A stretch of DNA of 64,000 nt from Adelphocoris suturalis (GCA_030762985.1 JAUMHS010000013.1:10772148-10836147); one strand, 5' to 3'. Counted from the stretch's first letter, positions 34,940 to 47,464 are shown. Made by a program: numbers and translations. Notes: generated by a model not told the origin, from the letters alone.

Positions 34940-36260
34940 GATATTTTCAGATTTCCAAACATTGCCCAATAGCCTTTAGTTGTTGCACTGGGAAATGTCA
35001 TTCCAAGATGATCGTTTCCCTTCTTGGGTCCACTTGAGCACTGGAAGTTCTGGATCGGCTTGCTGAAATATGGCCCACTGCTCTCCTTCTGACTCCAACC
35101 ATACCCTTTGCACATCAATTGCAGCTAGATTTTTCTATTCCAGTCGGGCACAATGTTGGCAGCCAGAATCAGTACATGGTCTTCTCAACAAGGCGTCTTA
35201 AAACTGCGTAACCATTGCAAAGCAGCATGATCTGTTCTCACCAAGAACTCAGCACCACTCTGGAGACCATATGACTGAAAGTAACGCAGTGCTTTGACTA
35301 GGCTTAGCAATTATCTTCTGGTCACACAATAATTTCGTTCCTGCTTTGATAGACACTTGCTGAAATAAGCAAGGACCCCCATTTGTCCAATATAAAGACA
35401 GCTCCTGGTATTGGATGGCCCAGCATAGGAGGATTCGTAAGTGCCAGCTTAATGTCATTAAATGCATCTTGACATTCCTTGTCCCATTTGAAATCACCAG
35501 AGACATCTTAAAGTTTGTACAAAGGCGCAATCCGATGAGCAAAGTTTGAGATGAAACATCGGTAGTACGAACAAAACCCCACAAAGGTTTCGCACCTCCT
35601 TGACAGTGGATGGTATAGGCAATTCAGCAACTTTAACTTTCTTCTGAGGGCCAGCAGCTATGCCTTGTCCAGATATAATGAACCCCAAGTAAGAGACCTA
35701 TCTAGAAAACCAATGGCATTTCTGTGTGTTCATCTTAACACCAGCCTTCCAAAAAACAAGCAGGACTCTCATCAACCAAGCCAGATGCTCTATGAACTCA
35801 GAATTGTCCACCAGCACATCATCAAGACTCGACCTTGCTGAATCTCTTCTCGAAGGTCATCGCTCGTTAAAACGTTGCGGGTGCATTGCACAATCCGAAT
35901 GGCATAATTTAAAGTGCCAAAGGCCTCGAGGTCTGCAAAATGCAGTTTTCTCTCTGGTCTGCCTCAGCCATTGGGATTTTCCAGTATCCACTCTGAAGAT
36001 CTAGAGTGGAAAATCAAGAACTCCCTGCAAGTCGGCTTGTTAATTCATCAACCTTTGGTAATGGGTCAGAATCTTTCCTTGTTATCGCATTCAGCTGGCG
36101 GTAGTCGATGCAGAATCGAGTGGAACCATCTTTCTTGGGAACTAATACAATAAGACTTGACCAGGGCTTGATGGCTCAATCACCTCTATCTATTCCATTT
36201 CTCTTACTAACCGTTCAACTCCCTCTAACTTATGAGGTGCAATTCTTCGTGGAGGCTGAC
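34940..36260 (-). pseudogene. Ty3/gypsy reverse transcriptase / RNase H remains
   Basis: On the - strand, pieces in several frames resemble gypsy RT. 'MGFIISGQGIAAGPQKKVKV' and 'VKEVRNLCGV' (about 35688-35560) correspond to the end of the RT palm and the start of the connection. Upstream pieces (about 36130-35720) correspond to the central RT region. Many stops and frameshifts. No protease or gag was recognised. Confidence 0.55.
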
Positions 36261-36309
36261 GAATGGGGGGGATGATCTCCCACATTGATATGATGTTCAC
36301 AACTATTGA

Positions 36310-38040
36310 TACACCCTAGATCTTTACCAGATGACAAAATGACAAAAACAACAATTTCATGAAATTTCCCAAATTTCCTTCATATTATATTTCTTTGGTC
36401 TATTTAAGATGGGAAAAACTTAATTTCATATCCCCATCACAAGCAGTTGCTCCATAAGCAACAACTAAAAATATCAAACATTTCAGGTCTTCCCCCAACC
36501 CCACCCACTGATTGACCCCTGTATGGTGATGAAAATGCACTAGAAATATTCAATAATATATGCAGATAACCTACCTAAAAGGTGAAAATTAAAAAACAAT
36601 TTACGAAACTGAATTTGCCAAAAAAAGCCGAGCGGGCACTTATTGGAACCACCTGGGCTTCATTCTGAAGAAACAGTTTAAAAAAATTATTTTTTTATCT
36701 TAAATTCGCAATTTCTCCATTAAAACACACAGGAAATTCGACGAAAATGTTTCCCAGTATGTATTTTGAGTCGCTGAATCCGATTTTGAAATCCGTTTTG
36801 CGCTAGGACGCTTCGTTCACGGGATATACGAAATTTCATGAATTTCATAAAAATCTCCCCAAAACGCCCCTGGAAATTGTCCAAAATTCACCAAAATTAG
36901 TACCCTTGTATTTTTCGATGCGCTGAGTCCAAATTTGAAGTCCATTTTGCTCTCAGAAGCTGCGTTCGCTAGATTCCACAATTTCATGAAAATTCGAAAA
37001 ATAATTCTTTACGCCATTTCTACAGAGTTTTTGAAGGGTACATACAAAATTTGAAGGTCCCAGCTTACATAGGTGCTTCGGAATAGTATAAAAAAGAATC
37101 CAACCATTTTGTATGAGACCTCCCTACAGCCCCTGGAATTTGATTAAAATTCATCAAAATGTGTTCTCGTAGGTAAATTATGTTTTTGAATCCGAATTTG
37201 AAATCCGTTTTTTTTACGACGTTTAGGTAGTTCTTCAGATATATTAAATTTCATGAATTTCATGAAAAACTCCCAAAACTCATCTTGGAAATTGTTCAAA
37301 ATTCATCAACTTGTGTTACATTATGGAAATCAGGGCACTGAATCCGAATTTGTAATCTGTTTTGCTCAAGGACGCTCCTTTTACCGCATTTCTGAAATTT
37401 CATGAAAATCTCCCCAAAATGCCCCTGGAAATTGTTTTAAATTCATCAGAATGTGTTCTTGTAGGTAAATTGAGGCGCTGAATCTGAATTTGGAACCCGT
37501 TTTGTTCTACGCCGTTCCATTCACCGGCAAGTGACAAAAACCACAATTTCATGAAATTTCCCAAATTTCCTTCATATTATATTTCTTTGGTCGATTTGAC
37601 ATGGGAAAAACAAAATTTTATATCTCCATCACAAGCAGGTGCTCCATAAGCAACAACTAAAAATATCAAACATTTCAAGTCTTCCTCCAACCCCACCCAC
37701 TGATTGGTGGGTGAAAATTTAAAAGAAATTTTTACGAAACTGAATTTGCCAAAAAAGCCGAGCGGGCACTTACAAGAACTGCTTGGGCTTCATTCTGAAG
37801 AAACTGTTTGTTTTAAAAAATTATTTTTTATCTTAAATTCGCAATTTCTCCATTAAAACACACAGGAAATTCGACGAAAATGCTCTACAGTATGTATTTT
37901 GAGTCGCTGAATCCGATTTTGAAATCCGTTTTGCGCTAGGACGCTTCGTTCACGGGATATACGAAATTTCATGAATTTCATAAAAAATCTCCCCAAAACG
38001 CCCCTGGAAATTGTCCAAAATTCACCAAAATTAGTATCCT
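36310..38040. repeat. tandem repeats of about 150 bp with a 1.2-kb duplicated block
   Basis: A unit with 'aatttcatgaatttcatgaa', 'cccctggaaattgt(c/t)caaaattca' and 'ctgaatccgaatttg.aatccgtttt' recurs near 36870, 37128, 37275, 37419 and 37998. A larger block at 36330-36900 is repeated at 37530-38040 with about 1.2-kb spacing ('tcatattatatttctttggtc', 'atctccatcacaagcaggtg'). No gene is encoded. Confidence 0.7.
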
Positions 38041-38044
38041 ATTA

Positions 38045-39100
38045 TTTTTCGAGGCTCGATCTTCTATCCGTTGCCACATTAAAATTTGATCGAGAGCACT
38101 TCGTACGTCAGCGAGAAAATTGCGTTTCTGGATCAGTAGAACGCCATGGTGCCGTCAAAATTGCCGAAATATATGATGTCTTGCTGGATAAATCAGCGAC
38201 AGTAGGCGGGAAACGACAAACAAAAAGTGTTCCCCGCTATGTTTTTTCCCGCCATAGACACAGTAAATGTTTGACGGTCTTGGTTCGGGTTGGTCTTAAA
38301 ATGTTCGTTGAAGTTTCAATTTGGTCACATGCGAGTTTAGATACATGAAATATTCTTTTCCAATTGTAGTGAACAAAAATGTAGACAAGCTACATTTTGA
38401 GCTACCGCGCTCTTCCTATTTCGTCGAAAGTTATGTAGGTCTGAAGTTTGACTTCGAACCTGTCTCTTGATTTAAAAGACATCCAACAGAAAAATAGACG
38501 GTAAAAACGATAACCCTTCTACGCAGATGAAATAATGGCATATCTTTATTAAACCTAATAAACTTTTTGTGGTTCCACATAGTTTTATAAGATTTAATTT
38601 GTTTGAAAGTAATTTCCTACTGAAAAAAACGTTTGCCAAGTTGGGTGGGCAGTATAACTTCCTCACATATTGTACATGTACGAATAGAAAGGGAAAGGGA
38701 TAGCCCTTCTACGCAGATTAAATTATGGCCTACCTTTACAAAAATAGACGAAGAAAACAAATACGAGCAAACATTTAATATCCGACAGTTCTGTTCGTAA
38801 ATGATCTTATAACTAAAATTTTGGTGGTTCCACATGAGGTGCCGCATTTGATAGTCATTTCCAACAGAAAAAAAAGTCTGCCAAGTTGGGTGGGAGGTAT
38901 AACTTCCTCACATAGAGAACGCACCGAATTATTATACAGCAGTCTGCAGTAAAAATAGTACTGATATGTTCTTATAACTAAACTTTTCTTAGTTCCACAT
39001 AATCTTTCGTGGTCTCTCTTGAAAAACATCGCTGGAGGTGACGGGTGTGAAAGTAATTTCAAAAACAAAAAAAGTCTGTCATGTTGGGTGGGCAGTTTTG
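38045..39100. repeat. dispersed repeats, including a match to 33533-33660
   Basis: About 38048-38180 ('cattaaaatttgatcgagagcacttcgtac...ggtgccgtcaaaat') matches 33533-33660 in direct orientation and flanks the gypsy relic, but LTR features were not established. AAGTTGGGTGGG units lie at about 38635, 38880 and 39080, each near a 'cttctacgcagatgaa' motif. Confidence 0.5.
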
Positions 39101-39299
39101 TAGCATAATACTAAAATGTTCGTGGTTCCACGTGATCTCTATGGCCTTCTTCGCAGATAAATGGCCTATCATAATTAAACCTAATAAACTTTTCGTGGAA
39201 CCACATAGAAAACGCAGCAAATTATTACACAGCAATTTATTATTTTCGTTTTGCTCCTTTTATAAACTTTATTTAGGTATTTTGTTTTCATTATTTTAA

Positions 39300-40020
39300 C
39301 ATGGATATGTTTTTGGGCTGGGGTTCATTCTAAAATTTGTGTAACAATACCAAAATTTGTGACGACCTGGCACTTTAGATTATTATTAACTCGAAAAGTG
39401 AAGGCTAGGAAAATCGTAGTCGTCGGGTTTCATAGTAGGAAAATCGTTCGCCACTTCTTGGAATGCTCCCATTTTATTACAACATCTCATGACCTCTAGG
39501 ACATTGTAGTGTCAAGGAATGCTGATTTATTACTCCAAGTTATAAACTAATATTGTTTTGTAACCATAATGGAATAATCTTGTGAAAAGAAGGCCCTACA
39601 TGGTTGATATACAATTGAGTAGTAGGTACCTACTGTTAAGCAGTAGGTATTAGACATATCCTTGATCTTTTGTTTTTCCCATCAAGGGAGAAATTATGGA
39701 TATGTTATGAGGATATTTTTTATTTCATTCCCTTGGGATTGTCTATAGAAAGGGATTGTAAGTAATTTTCAAATGTTCCACCACCATCTGAACCATGGGC
39801 TGTTGGTCTCGATGGTATGGGGACTAACTATATCCAATTGCATCTATGCATCCCACTGAGAGCGAGCGAAGCGAGCAACATTCCCCATACATTTCAAATC
39901 ACCCTTAGTGATACACCGTTTCCAATGATTCTACATGTCCCACTCAACAGTAAAGACCATGGGATCTATACAGCCATACCGAGCGAGTGTAGCGAGCGAG
40001 AGAACTAGGCTAGTATAATA
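39300..40020. repeat. relic repeats before the LINE fragment
   Basis: About 39300-39330 resembles one end of the ACATGGATATG MITE. 39780-40015 is a second copy of 32965-33300. No gene was seen. Confidence 0.5.
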
Positions 40021-40029
40021 ATTTACCTC

Positions 40030-41205
40030 TTCACGTGCAGGACGCTAAAACATATCTCTTGGCTTATGATACGTCGATATTGGTTTCTGGTTAGTCCTGG
40101 AATGAAGGTATACACTAAAGCTCATGACACTCTGGATTCATTGAATAACTGGTTTTCGGACAGTTACCTCACGCTAAATGCAAACAAAACTAAATACATT
40201 TAAGTAGGGAGTGAAAATTAAATCGTAGAAAATATGAGTCATAATATGATATTAGTTTAGAAAAATCCGTTTGAAAAATTAGTTTATCCATCATGGATAA
40301 CTGTTTAGAAAAATCGTGTTGTACATGTGCGACTTTGGAGAGAGCATTTACCTATCGTTATCTGGGTGTACATATTGATAATAAGTTAACGTGGTAATCA
40401 CATTTAGACATTATACATGAAAAACTAAGGAGATTTTCGTTTTTGTTTTCTAATGTGAGGAGTGTATTCAGGAATGATAAGCTTAGTCTTTCATATATTA
40501 TTCTTTGGTACAATCAGTCTTACAATTAAACCGTTAAATATAATTCAAAGGTCCATTATGAAAATAATAATGAGAAAGCCACACCGATATCCGAACATCC
40601 AACTTAATGAAGAATTTAAAATACCTATTTACCCCTCGTCAGTTATTTGTAAAATCACTTCCATCAGTGTTCCATCGGAATCCGGGCATGATAAATAGGA
40701 ATGCTTGTGACCATGATTATGAAACAAGATTTAGATGGGAAGGAAATGTAGTTAACCCAAAGCCATCTATGACGCTAACCACCAGGAGCCCATCCTTTAT
40801 TTTGTATATTTTGTACCGGTCTATCGACGGAAATTTGAGATCTCCGCAACTTCACTCCCGCGCTGCCTATGAAAAAATAAAATAATAAAGGTGGGTCAAG
40901 CTTGGACACAGCAAACATGAAGCTGTATTCAGTAGTACCTACACTGTATAACTTTAATCAGTATTAATTATTATCTATGTACATGATGATAGAGATTCAT
41001 TTTAAAAGTATCTTAATTTTTGTAATTCTCCCATGTATAAGATGTGAATAGTTACGAAACTCAGCTCGGAACGAAGCTTGCTTGATACTTAAGGGCTATT
41101 GCCTTTCATCTAGTATTAGGTATATTGAGATATGTTCCTTGTAATCAATTGAAAGTGTTCTTTGTAAAAATGCAATAAAATAAATAAATAAATAAATAGA
41201 AATAA
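40030..41205 (+). pseudogene. LINE reverse transcriptase C-terminal relic with AAAT tail
   Basis: Broken frames read 'LAYDTSILVSG' in place of the FADD/YADD box, 'HDTLDSLNNWFSDSYLTLNA', 'YRYLGVHIDNKLTW' and 'LNIIQRSIMKIIMRKPHRYP', all typical of the RT palm end and thumb region of CR1/Jockey-like elements. The 3' end is probably the AATAAATA microsatellite at about 41173-41205. Stops and frameshifts are common, so the copy is old. Confidence 0.6.
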
Positions 41206-41209
41206 ATAT

Positions 41210-41654
41210 CATTCGAAAATTTAATTTTTGTCACTCGTATTACCAAATTACTAAACAAATTTAAATAAATATATAAATTGAAATAAATTTAACAAATTGA
41301 AATGAATATAATCATGCAATATTGTTTTCCATTTTTATCGTGAAAATAGGAACTGGAAATATAGGGATCCTTGATAAATTTTGAACTACCTACTTTTTTA
41401 AACAGCTCGAAAGGGATTCTGTAGAACATACCTACCTCAATTTTTGCTTGAAAATATGACAATTCAAGGTACATGCCCATAGGCGGGTAACTGAGAATAA
41501 CAAATTAATCACAATGGACCAGCAAATTGGGGCATAATATTCCACAGGTACTACTTACTTCTACTATAAAAACTTGGTAATATCACTAACGAATTTAGAT
41601 TATTCAAAAGCTCAAAAAATAGTATTTTTATTACAAAATAACAAAATATATATA

Positions 41655-41687
<33 letters not shown>

Positions 41688-42247
41688 AAAAAATATAGAA
41701 TGATACTATGAATTATATATGTCTGGCAACCCTAGGCTTAGGAGGCGCAGAGCCGATGTTGTCTACTTCCTCCATTGTCCAAGGTATATGAGTATATAGG
41801 CAGCTTACAGGCACTGCCCTCTGTTTTTCCAGTCATCCGCGTGGAGCGCATGTGTGTCAAATTTTTCGAGACTGTCTACTAAGACCGAGAGCTTGTTCAA
41901 GTCCGATTTCTCCAAGATTAATGCTTGCTGGGTGGATAGCAGAAGTTATTTCAACTTTTAGCGTTGTGATTATGACTGATGGGGTTAAATTCCCCGTGAT
42001 GTAGCGCATTTTATTTAGAGCGAGTAAAGGTTTTTGGAATCCGATTGTTGTGTCATCAAGAAGTGTTTTGGGATTTTCCTACTAAGGTAAATGGCTCTCT
42101 CGGTCGAATTGCAATTCTGATTTGGAATAAGCACTAGGTACTTGAAACGTAGCAGAAACAGTATATTGAGCAAAATAATTGTTTTCTCAAGTTGCAAAAA
42201 CGGAAGTGCATTATTCAAGGATCAATACCAGAACATTTGAGACGCGG

Positions 42248-42283
<36 letters not shown>

Positions 42284-42390
42284 GGCTCTTTGGACCTTGC
42301 CAGGTGACAAGCCCCCTCTGGACCCCATAATGGTTACTACTTAGACCCTTCGTCTAAAATTCAAGAAACATGGAACATGCTTTAGCCGTG
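41210..42390. other. non-coding with homopolymer runs
   Basis: Poly-T at about 41657-41682 and poly-A at about 42250-42280. No gene or assigned repeat otherwise. Confidence 0.5.
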
Positions 42391-42397
42391 ATTTTTA

Positions 42398-42892
42398 AAA
42401 TGGACATTACTTTCCACTCTGTTGGGATGTTAGGAAAGTAAAAATGGACATTACTTCCACTCTGTTGGGATGTTGGGAAAATAAAAATGGATATTACTTT
42501 CCAATCTATTGGGATGTTGGGTAAGTAAACATGGACATTACTTTCCTATCTGTTGGGATGTTGGAAAAGTAAAAATGCACAATACTTTCCACTCTGTTGG
42601 GATGTTGGGAAAGTAAAAATGGACATTACTTTCACCTCTGTTGGGATGTTGGGAAAGTAAAAGTGGACAATACTATCCACTCTGTTGAGATGTTGGGAAA
42701 GTAAAAATGGACAATACTTTCCACTCTGTTGGGATGTTGGGAAAGTAAAAGTGGACATCACTTTCCACCCTGTTGGGATGTTGGGAAAGTAAAAGTGGGC
42801 ATTACTTTCCACTCTGTTCGGATGTTGGGAAAGTAAAAGTGGACATTACTTTCCACTCTGTTGGGATGTTGGGAAAGTAAAAGTGGACAATA
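42398..42892. repeat. 44-bp minisatellite, array 1
   Basis: The unit reads approximately 'tggacattactttccactc' plus 'tgttgggatgttgggaaagt' plus 'aaaa', repeated about 11 times with point changes. Because 44 is not a multiple of 3, a frame through the array cycles through all three phases, giving FPTSQQSGK/WKVMSTFTF peptides; these are not a gene. Confidence 0.9.
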
Positions 42893-42959
42893 CTCCGCCC
42901 CTTCACCCCGCCAGGGGGCTTCACCCCCCTGGACTCCCGGTAACTTTCCGCCTTGAGCC

Positions 42960-43360
42960 TTCGGCAAAAATGCTAAAACATGGAACATGCTTTCTTCCCG
43001 CTAATTCGTAAATGTAAATAAATTTAAAACTACGACATGTTTTACTAATCGAAATTAGAATAGAGTACCTAAGTAGGTAATTTTCTGTTATGGTGCGCGT
43101 CTACAATTACTATAACCAAGATTAACTTCTCAACCAAGTGACAACAAAACAAGCGGCATTGTTTACTATATCCATTTATAACATAAATGAATATAAAACT
43201 ACAACCTGAATAGAGGAACAAGTACGCAAGAAATGCGTGATAATTCGAGAGCTTTCCAACGAGTGGAGAACGATTTTTGTCCGGTGAAAAATAAAGAAAT
43301 TTCTTTTCCCCAGCAACGGCTTGGTTGTACGTGAAAACCAAAAGAAAAGACAAAATCGAT
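42960..43360. repeat. repeat block separating the two minisatellite arrays
   Basis: It is closely similar to 20180-20560 ('aaacatggaacatgctttct', 'caaccaagtgacaacaa', 'cagcaacggcttggttgtac'), so it is a dispersed repeat. The arrays on either side are the same family, so it probably inserted into or was amplified within one array. Confidence 0.65.
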
Positions 43361-43394
43361 GTTGGTTAATGTTTAAACATTTTTAAATTTTCAA

Positions 43395-43868
43395 CTTTAC
43401 ACTCTGTTGGGATGTTGGGAAAGTAAAAATGGACATTACTTTCCACTCTGTTGGGATGTTGGGAAAGTAAAGATGGACATTGCTTTCCACTCTGTTGGGA
43501 TGTTAGGAAAGTAAAGGTGGACATTACTTTCCACTCTGTTGGGATGTTGGAAAAGTAAAAATGGACAATACTTTCCACTCTGTTGGGATGTTGGGAAAGT
43601 AAAAGTGGATATTACTTTCTACTCTGTTGGGGTGTTGGGAAAGTAAAAATGGACAATACTTTCCACTCTGCTGGGATGTTGGGAAAGTAAAAGTGGACAT
43701 TACTTTCCACTCTGTTGGGATGTTGGGAAAGTAAAAGTGGGCATTACTTTCCACTCTGTGGGGATGTTAGGAAAGTAAAAGTGGGCATTACTTTCCACTC
43801 TGTTCGGATGTTGGGAAAGTAAAAATGGACATTACTTTCACCTCTGTTGGGATGTTGGGAAAGTAAAA
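43395..43868. repeat. 44-bp minisatellite, array 2
   Basis: Same unit and orientation as 42398-42892, about 11 copies. Confidence 0.9.
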
Positions 43869-44073
43869 AATCCCGAGCTACTCTCGATCTGGCTACACGA
43901 GGGACGATCATGTTGATTTAGATGAATACGAAAGCGCAAGACAAAGAGGGACAACGTTGACGCCGCAATCCTGTAATCTGTGTTATATATAAAAAGACGG
44001 ATGTTACAGAAGCGGTATTACGGCACCTGTGCCCTAATACTGGATCTGGTCACCTGTGCCGTAAGACTGTAAA

Positions 44074-44075
44074 AG

Positions 44076-44123
<48 letters not shown>

Positions 44124-44150
44124 GGTAATTTCCCTATATATATATATATA
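44074..44150. repeat. (AT)n microsatellite, interrupted
   Basis: Two TA runs separated by 'ttgtggtaatttccc'. No hammerhead-like core was found next to these. Confidence 0.9.
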
Positions 44151-44421
44151 TTTATTTATTTAATTATATTTATTTATTAAATAATGTGCCTCACTGACTT
44201 GGGTGCCTCAGCTGACCACGAGCCGTAATATCAATCATAATGACGGCAAAATCGTACTCAAATCTCACCTATTTACCGTAGGACGTCGAAATTTGGACAG
44301 GGAGCCTCTCTGGGACAACAAGAGACGAGCGAAGTGAGGAGCGCCATCCTGATCAGCTGAGTAAGCTAAAATCTCTCTTGTTCACCGTAGAACATTGAAA
44401 ATTGATAGGGAGCCTCTTTAA

Positions 44422-44864
44422 GGGCCATGTCATACGAGCGCTATTGCCGTCGCGCTGATGCCGTCGCGTTAAAAACGCTCCAACCCGACAATGGGGTTCT
44501 TATGGAGCATGTCATACGGACGCTAATGCCGTCAGCGAGTCCGCGTTAGCCGGACGCTGAGCGCAGCCAAAGCGGACGGTCGCGTTAGCGACGCGGCGCA
44601 CGTGACGCCGGGACCCTGTCATACGGAGCGCTAGCGCTAGCGGGACGCATTTGCCGCGTGAGCACTGGCAGAACAACTGGAACACCTTTGGAGTGACCAT
44701 TAACTTAATTGCCGCGACGGCAAATGCGCTACATATGACAGGCACCTGGCGTTGGCGGGACGGCATCAACGCGACGCATTTGCCGTCACGTATGACATGT
44801 ACTTTTTCCGGCGCTATCTCGACGGCATCTGCGCGACGGCAATAGCGCTCGTATGACATGGCCC
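44422..44864. mobile_element. PIF/Harbinger-type MITE
   Basis: The ends are a perfect 34-bp inverted repeat starting GGGCCATGTCATACGAGCGC (44422-44455 and 44831-44864), flanked by TAA on both sides (44419-44421 and 44865-44867). A 3-bp TWA duplication with a GGG/GGC start is typical of PIF/Harbinger. The 443-bp element sits inside a unit of the GATCAGCTGA minisatellite family, which continues on both sides (44270-44420 and 44868-44925), so the empty site can be inferred. Interior frames are GC-rich and not genes. Confidence 0.8.
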
Positions 44865-45039
44865 TAAGACATCGAGGGACGAATGAAATTACGGGCTTCA
44901 CCCAGAGCTCCAGCTGATAGATTTGAAAAGTTGGTTCTGTTCACAAAAACTGCGTGTTTTATTTATTTATTTTTTTTTACATTCAATGTAAAGGGTAAAA
45001 TTGCGGGGACCTGGAACTGTAAAGGTGTGAACCCTTTTG

Positions 45040-45560
45040 GGAGGCAGGATCCGCCATGTTCTGATTATATTTTACTTTTTTTTTTTAAAGCCACTGAGGC
45101 CACAATGGCCTATTGTAGCTGGAGAAGGCCGTACCTCCTCCCCATCCCAGACACTAGATCTGCCCCATACCGACAGACCTGCCAAACCAAGCACCATCTG
45201 CCTGGTTACGGCACTCCTGCCTGCCATCAGGCACTACCTGGGACACGAGTGCTCCACACTCGGTAAGTTACTGGGTCGCAGCCCCAGTCTGCCTTGGCGC
45301 CATATCAACAATGCCAGCCACAGCTGGGAAGTCAATCCTTCCCCAGCACGTTTCGGCAAAAGCGAGGAGAGTCTCAATCTCCCCCGTCTTAATGTCTTTG
45401 GGATCGATGGAGGTTCTGCCCCAATTCAAAAAGCGAGATTTTACATACGGTATTTATTAACACGTTCCGAGCGGAATGGATCGATCGATCCAGGCGCCCT
45501 CGTTCGATTCACCCGGAGTGAATCGAAAGATCCAGCTACAGAGAGCACATAGGCTCCTAC
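45040..45560 (+). other. GC-richer segment with an open frame of unknown nature
   Basis: A 171-codon frame (45037-45552) and an overlapping frame (44883-45266) share this segment. It has no recognised domain, signal or repeat motif. The base composition differs from neighbours, so it may be a fragment of an unclassified repeat. I do not call it a gene. Confidence 0.25.
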
Positions 45561-46274
45561 ATTCTGCGTTCTGACGAGATTACCACGCATTCTGTTGGCT
45601 GTGGAGTTTAACACACTTATTGTAGATGATCAGGCCTCCGAAAGAATGCGTTGCGTTTCGTTCCTTGTTGATATCAAGGCCCCCGTTCAGTAACATTTTC
45701 ACGCCCTTTCATTTTTGGATTTTACATACTTTGAAACGTAAACCAACAAATTTTCGAGGGAGGGCTTAACAAACATTTTTTTCTTGGTCGATTACAAATG
45801 TTCATTTTTGAAAATAGTAAACCGAAATTCGCTCTGATATTGTTGAGAATGTTCATAGTAGTTCTATTATATGCCAACAGACATCGCGCGTAACAGTCTG
45901 TGTGTTCAATAGTTGGTAGTAGTGTTTTGTTGTCTCTGCAGGTAATTTATGATGTTTCTTTAAGTTCGTTTGGGTCAGTTGGTTGTTCCCAAGAATTGAC
46001 TCTAAAGTAAAGTCCGTATTATAGCGTTGTGTTATTAGTACCTATTTTTATTCAGTCCTAAGTTGTTGAGTACGTCTTTTGTAATAAAGTCCTTTGTATT
46101 GTCGGTCGAGTTGGAGAGCGTTGTTTTATGTGTAGAGCTTCATAACCCTTTTCCGTTGGTAGTTACGACAGATATTAAGATCATCTTGCATGACTAGTAC
46201 TTCCATTAATCATTATGTAAGACCATAATTTTTCACTAAAAAATGAACAAAAGACTTGTTTTCTATGTTGACAG

Positions 46275-46352
46275 CCAAGATACTTGCTAATCAGGTAGAA
46301 CTGAAAGGTCCAAAAGGAAGAGATGGAGAGAGAGGACGCACAGGCGCATCAG
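46275..46352 (+). CDS. collectin-like gene, collagen (Gly-X-Y) exon
   Basis: This 78-nt exon lies between a TTGACAG acceptor and GTACGT donor, phase 1 in and out. It encodes (A)KILANQVEL followed by KGPKGRDGERGRTGAS and the first base of a Gly codon: five Gly-X-Y triplets with typical Lys/Arg/Glu/Asp in the X and Y places. The short triple-helix would trimerise the protein. The phase fits the helical exon upstream (ends with 1 nt) and both candidate exons downstream. A copy of the AGCGAATTTTTGAAGAAA element starts only 27 bp after the exon. Confidence 0.75.
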
Positions 46353-46378
46353 GTACGTACCCGCCTACAGAAAAAAAA

Positions 46379-47460
46379 GTCCAGTCATGCAGCATGACCC
46401 CATGAGCGAATTTTTGAAGAAATCTTCGACATTTCAGTCGCTATTGATCGTGTTGAGAAATTTTAGTTTATGATTTTGATAGACGAACATGGAATCAAAT
46501 TATTAACACATGCACAGAGTAAACTCATCAATAGTGATTACTTTTTTTTTTTTTAAGCACCTACTACCTACGTTTTAAACAGCATGGTTCTAGGATTGGT
46601 TATACAGGGATACTTCCATAAGAGTAGTTCAATCTGAATTTGGACAATGTTTCATGCAAATATTACCGATTTTTAACACTAGCGAACGGCATTATGTCGA
46701 TTTTTGACTGATTTTTCAACTTTGGAATTTTTGAAAATTTGATACATATTCTTATAGGAAATTTTACGCTGATTCCGAATATACCACATGTTAGTATGCT
46801 GAAAAAATTATTTCGCACAACAAATCGCAAAAAACAGGCTATTTTGAAATTGTTGACTACATTTTTGAAAATTTCAACCCGTTCATGCTGGCCAACGACC
46901 TTGAACTTTCGTTTTGTGTCTTTAACATTTTAAAATTTGTTTGAAGTTTCTAGCACAATTCTACGGACAGTTATCGTCTGGAATGACACATACATACATA
47001 CATATATACATACATATATACATACATATATACATACATATATACATACATACATACATACATACATACATACATACATACATACATACATACATACATA
47101 CATACATACATACATACATACATACATACATACATACATACATACATACATACATACATACATACATACATACATACATACATACATACATACATACATA
47201 CATACATACATACATACATACATACATACATACATACATACATACATACATACATACATACATACATACATACATACATACATACATACATACATACATA
47301 CATGCATACATACATACATACATAAAAAAAATGCGTTAAACTTCAGAATATGATTCAGAATAGCCTGAAAGGATTTCTGCATAAAAGTTTTTAAAAAATT
47401 CACATTCTACAAATTTTGAGGCGAGAGCAATAGCTTAATTTTCTTCAAAAATTCGCTAAA
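46379..47460. mobile_element. AGCGAATTTTTGAAGAAA-TIR element, copy 4, with expanded CATA array
   Basis: A full-length copy with both ends. Its internal microsatellite (46985-47322) has grown to about 340 bp of CATA/TACA, against about 15-40 bp in the other copies. The long open frames through the array (YIHTYIHT.. or MYVCMYVC..) come from the repeat and are not genes. Confidence 0.8.
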
Positions 47461-47464
47461 AGTG

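Noticed and set aside
33533..38180. Direct repeats around the gypsy relic as its LTRs
   Set aside because: The shared segment is only about 130 bp, without TG...CA ends, primer site or polypurine tract, and a tandem repeat block lies between.
42546..43754. Repeated FPTSQQSGK/WKVMSTFTF frames on the minus strand
   Set aside because: The 44-bp minisatellite has no stop in these phases; the unit is not a multiple of three and there is no start, domain or splice context.
44512..44901. 129-codon minus-strand frame rich in Arg/Ala/Cys
   Set aside because: It lies almost wholly within the GC-rich interior of the PIF/Harbinger-type MITE.
45037..45552. 171-codon frame
   Set aside because: No domain, competing overlapping frame, no promoter or splice evidence; more likely part of an unclassified repeat.
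46930..47403. Long open frames with YIHT or MYVC repeats on both strands
   Set aside because: They are only the CATA microsatellite inside a transposon copy read in different phases.
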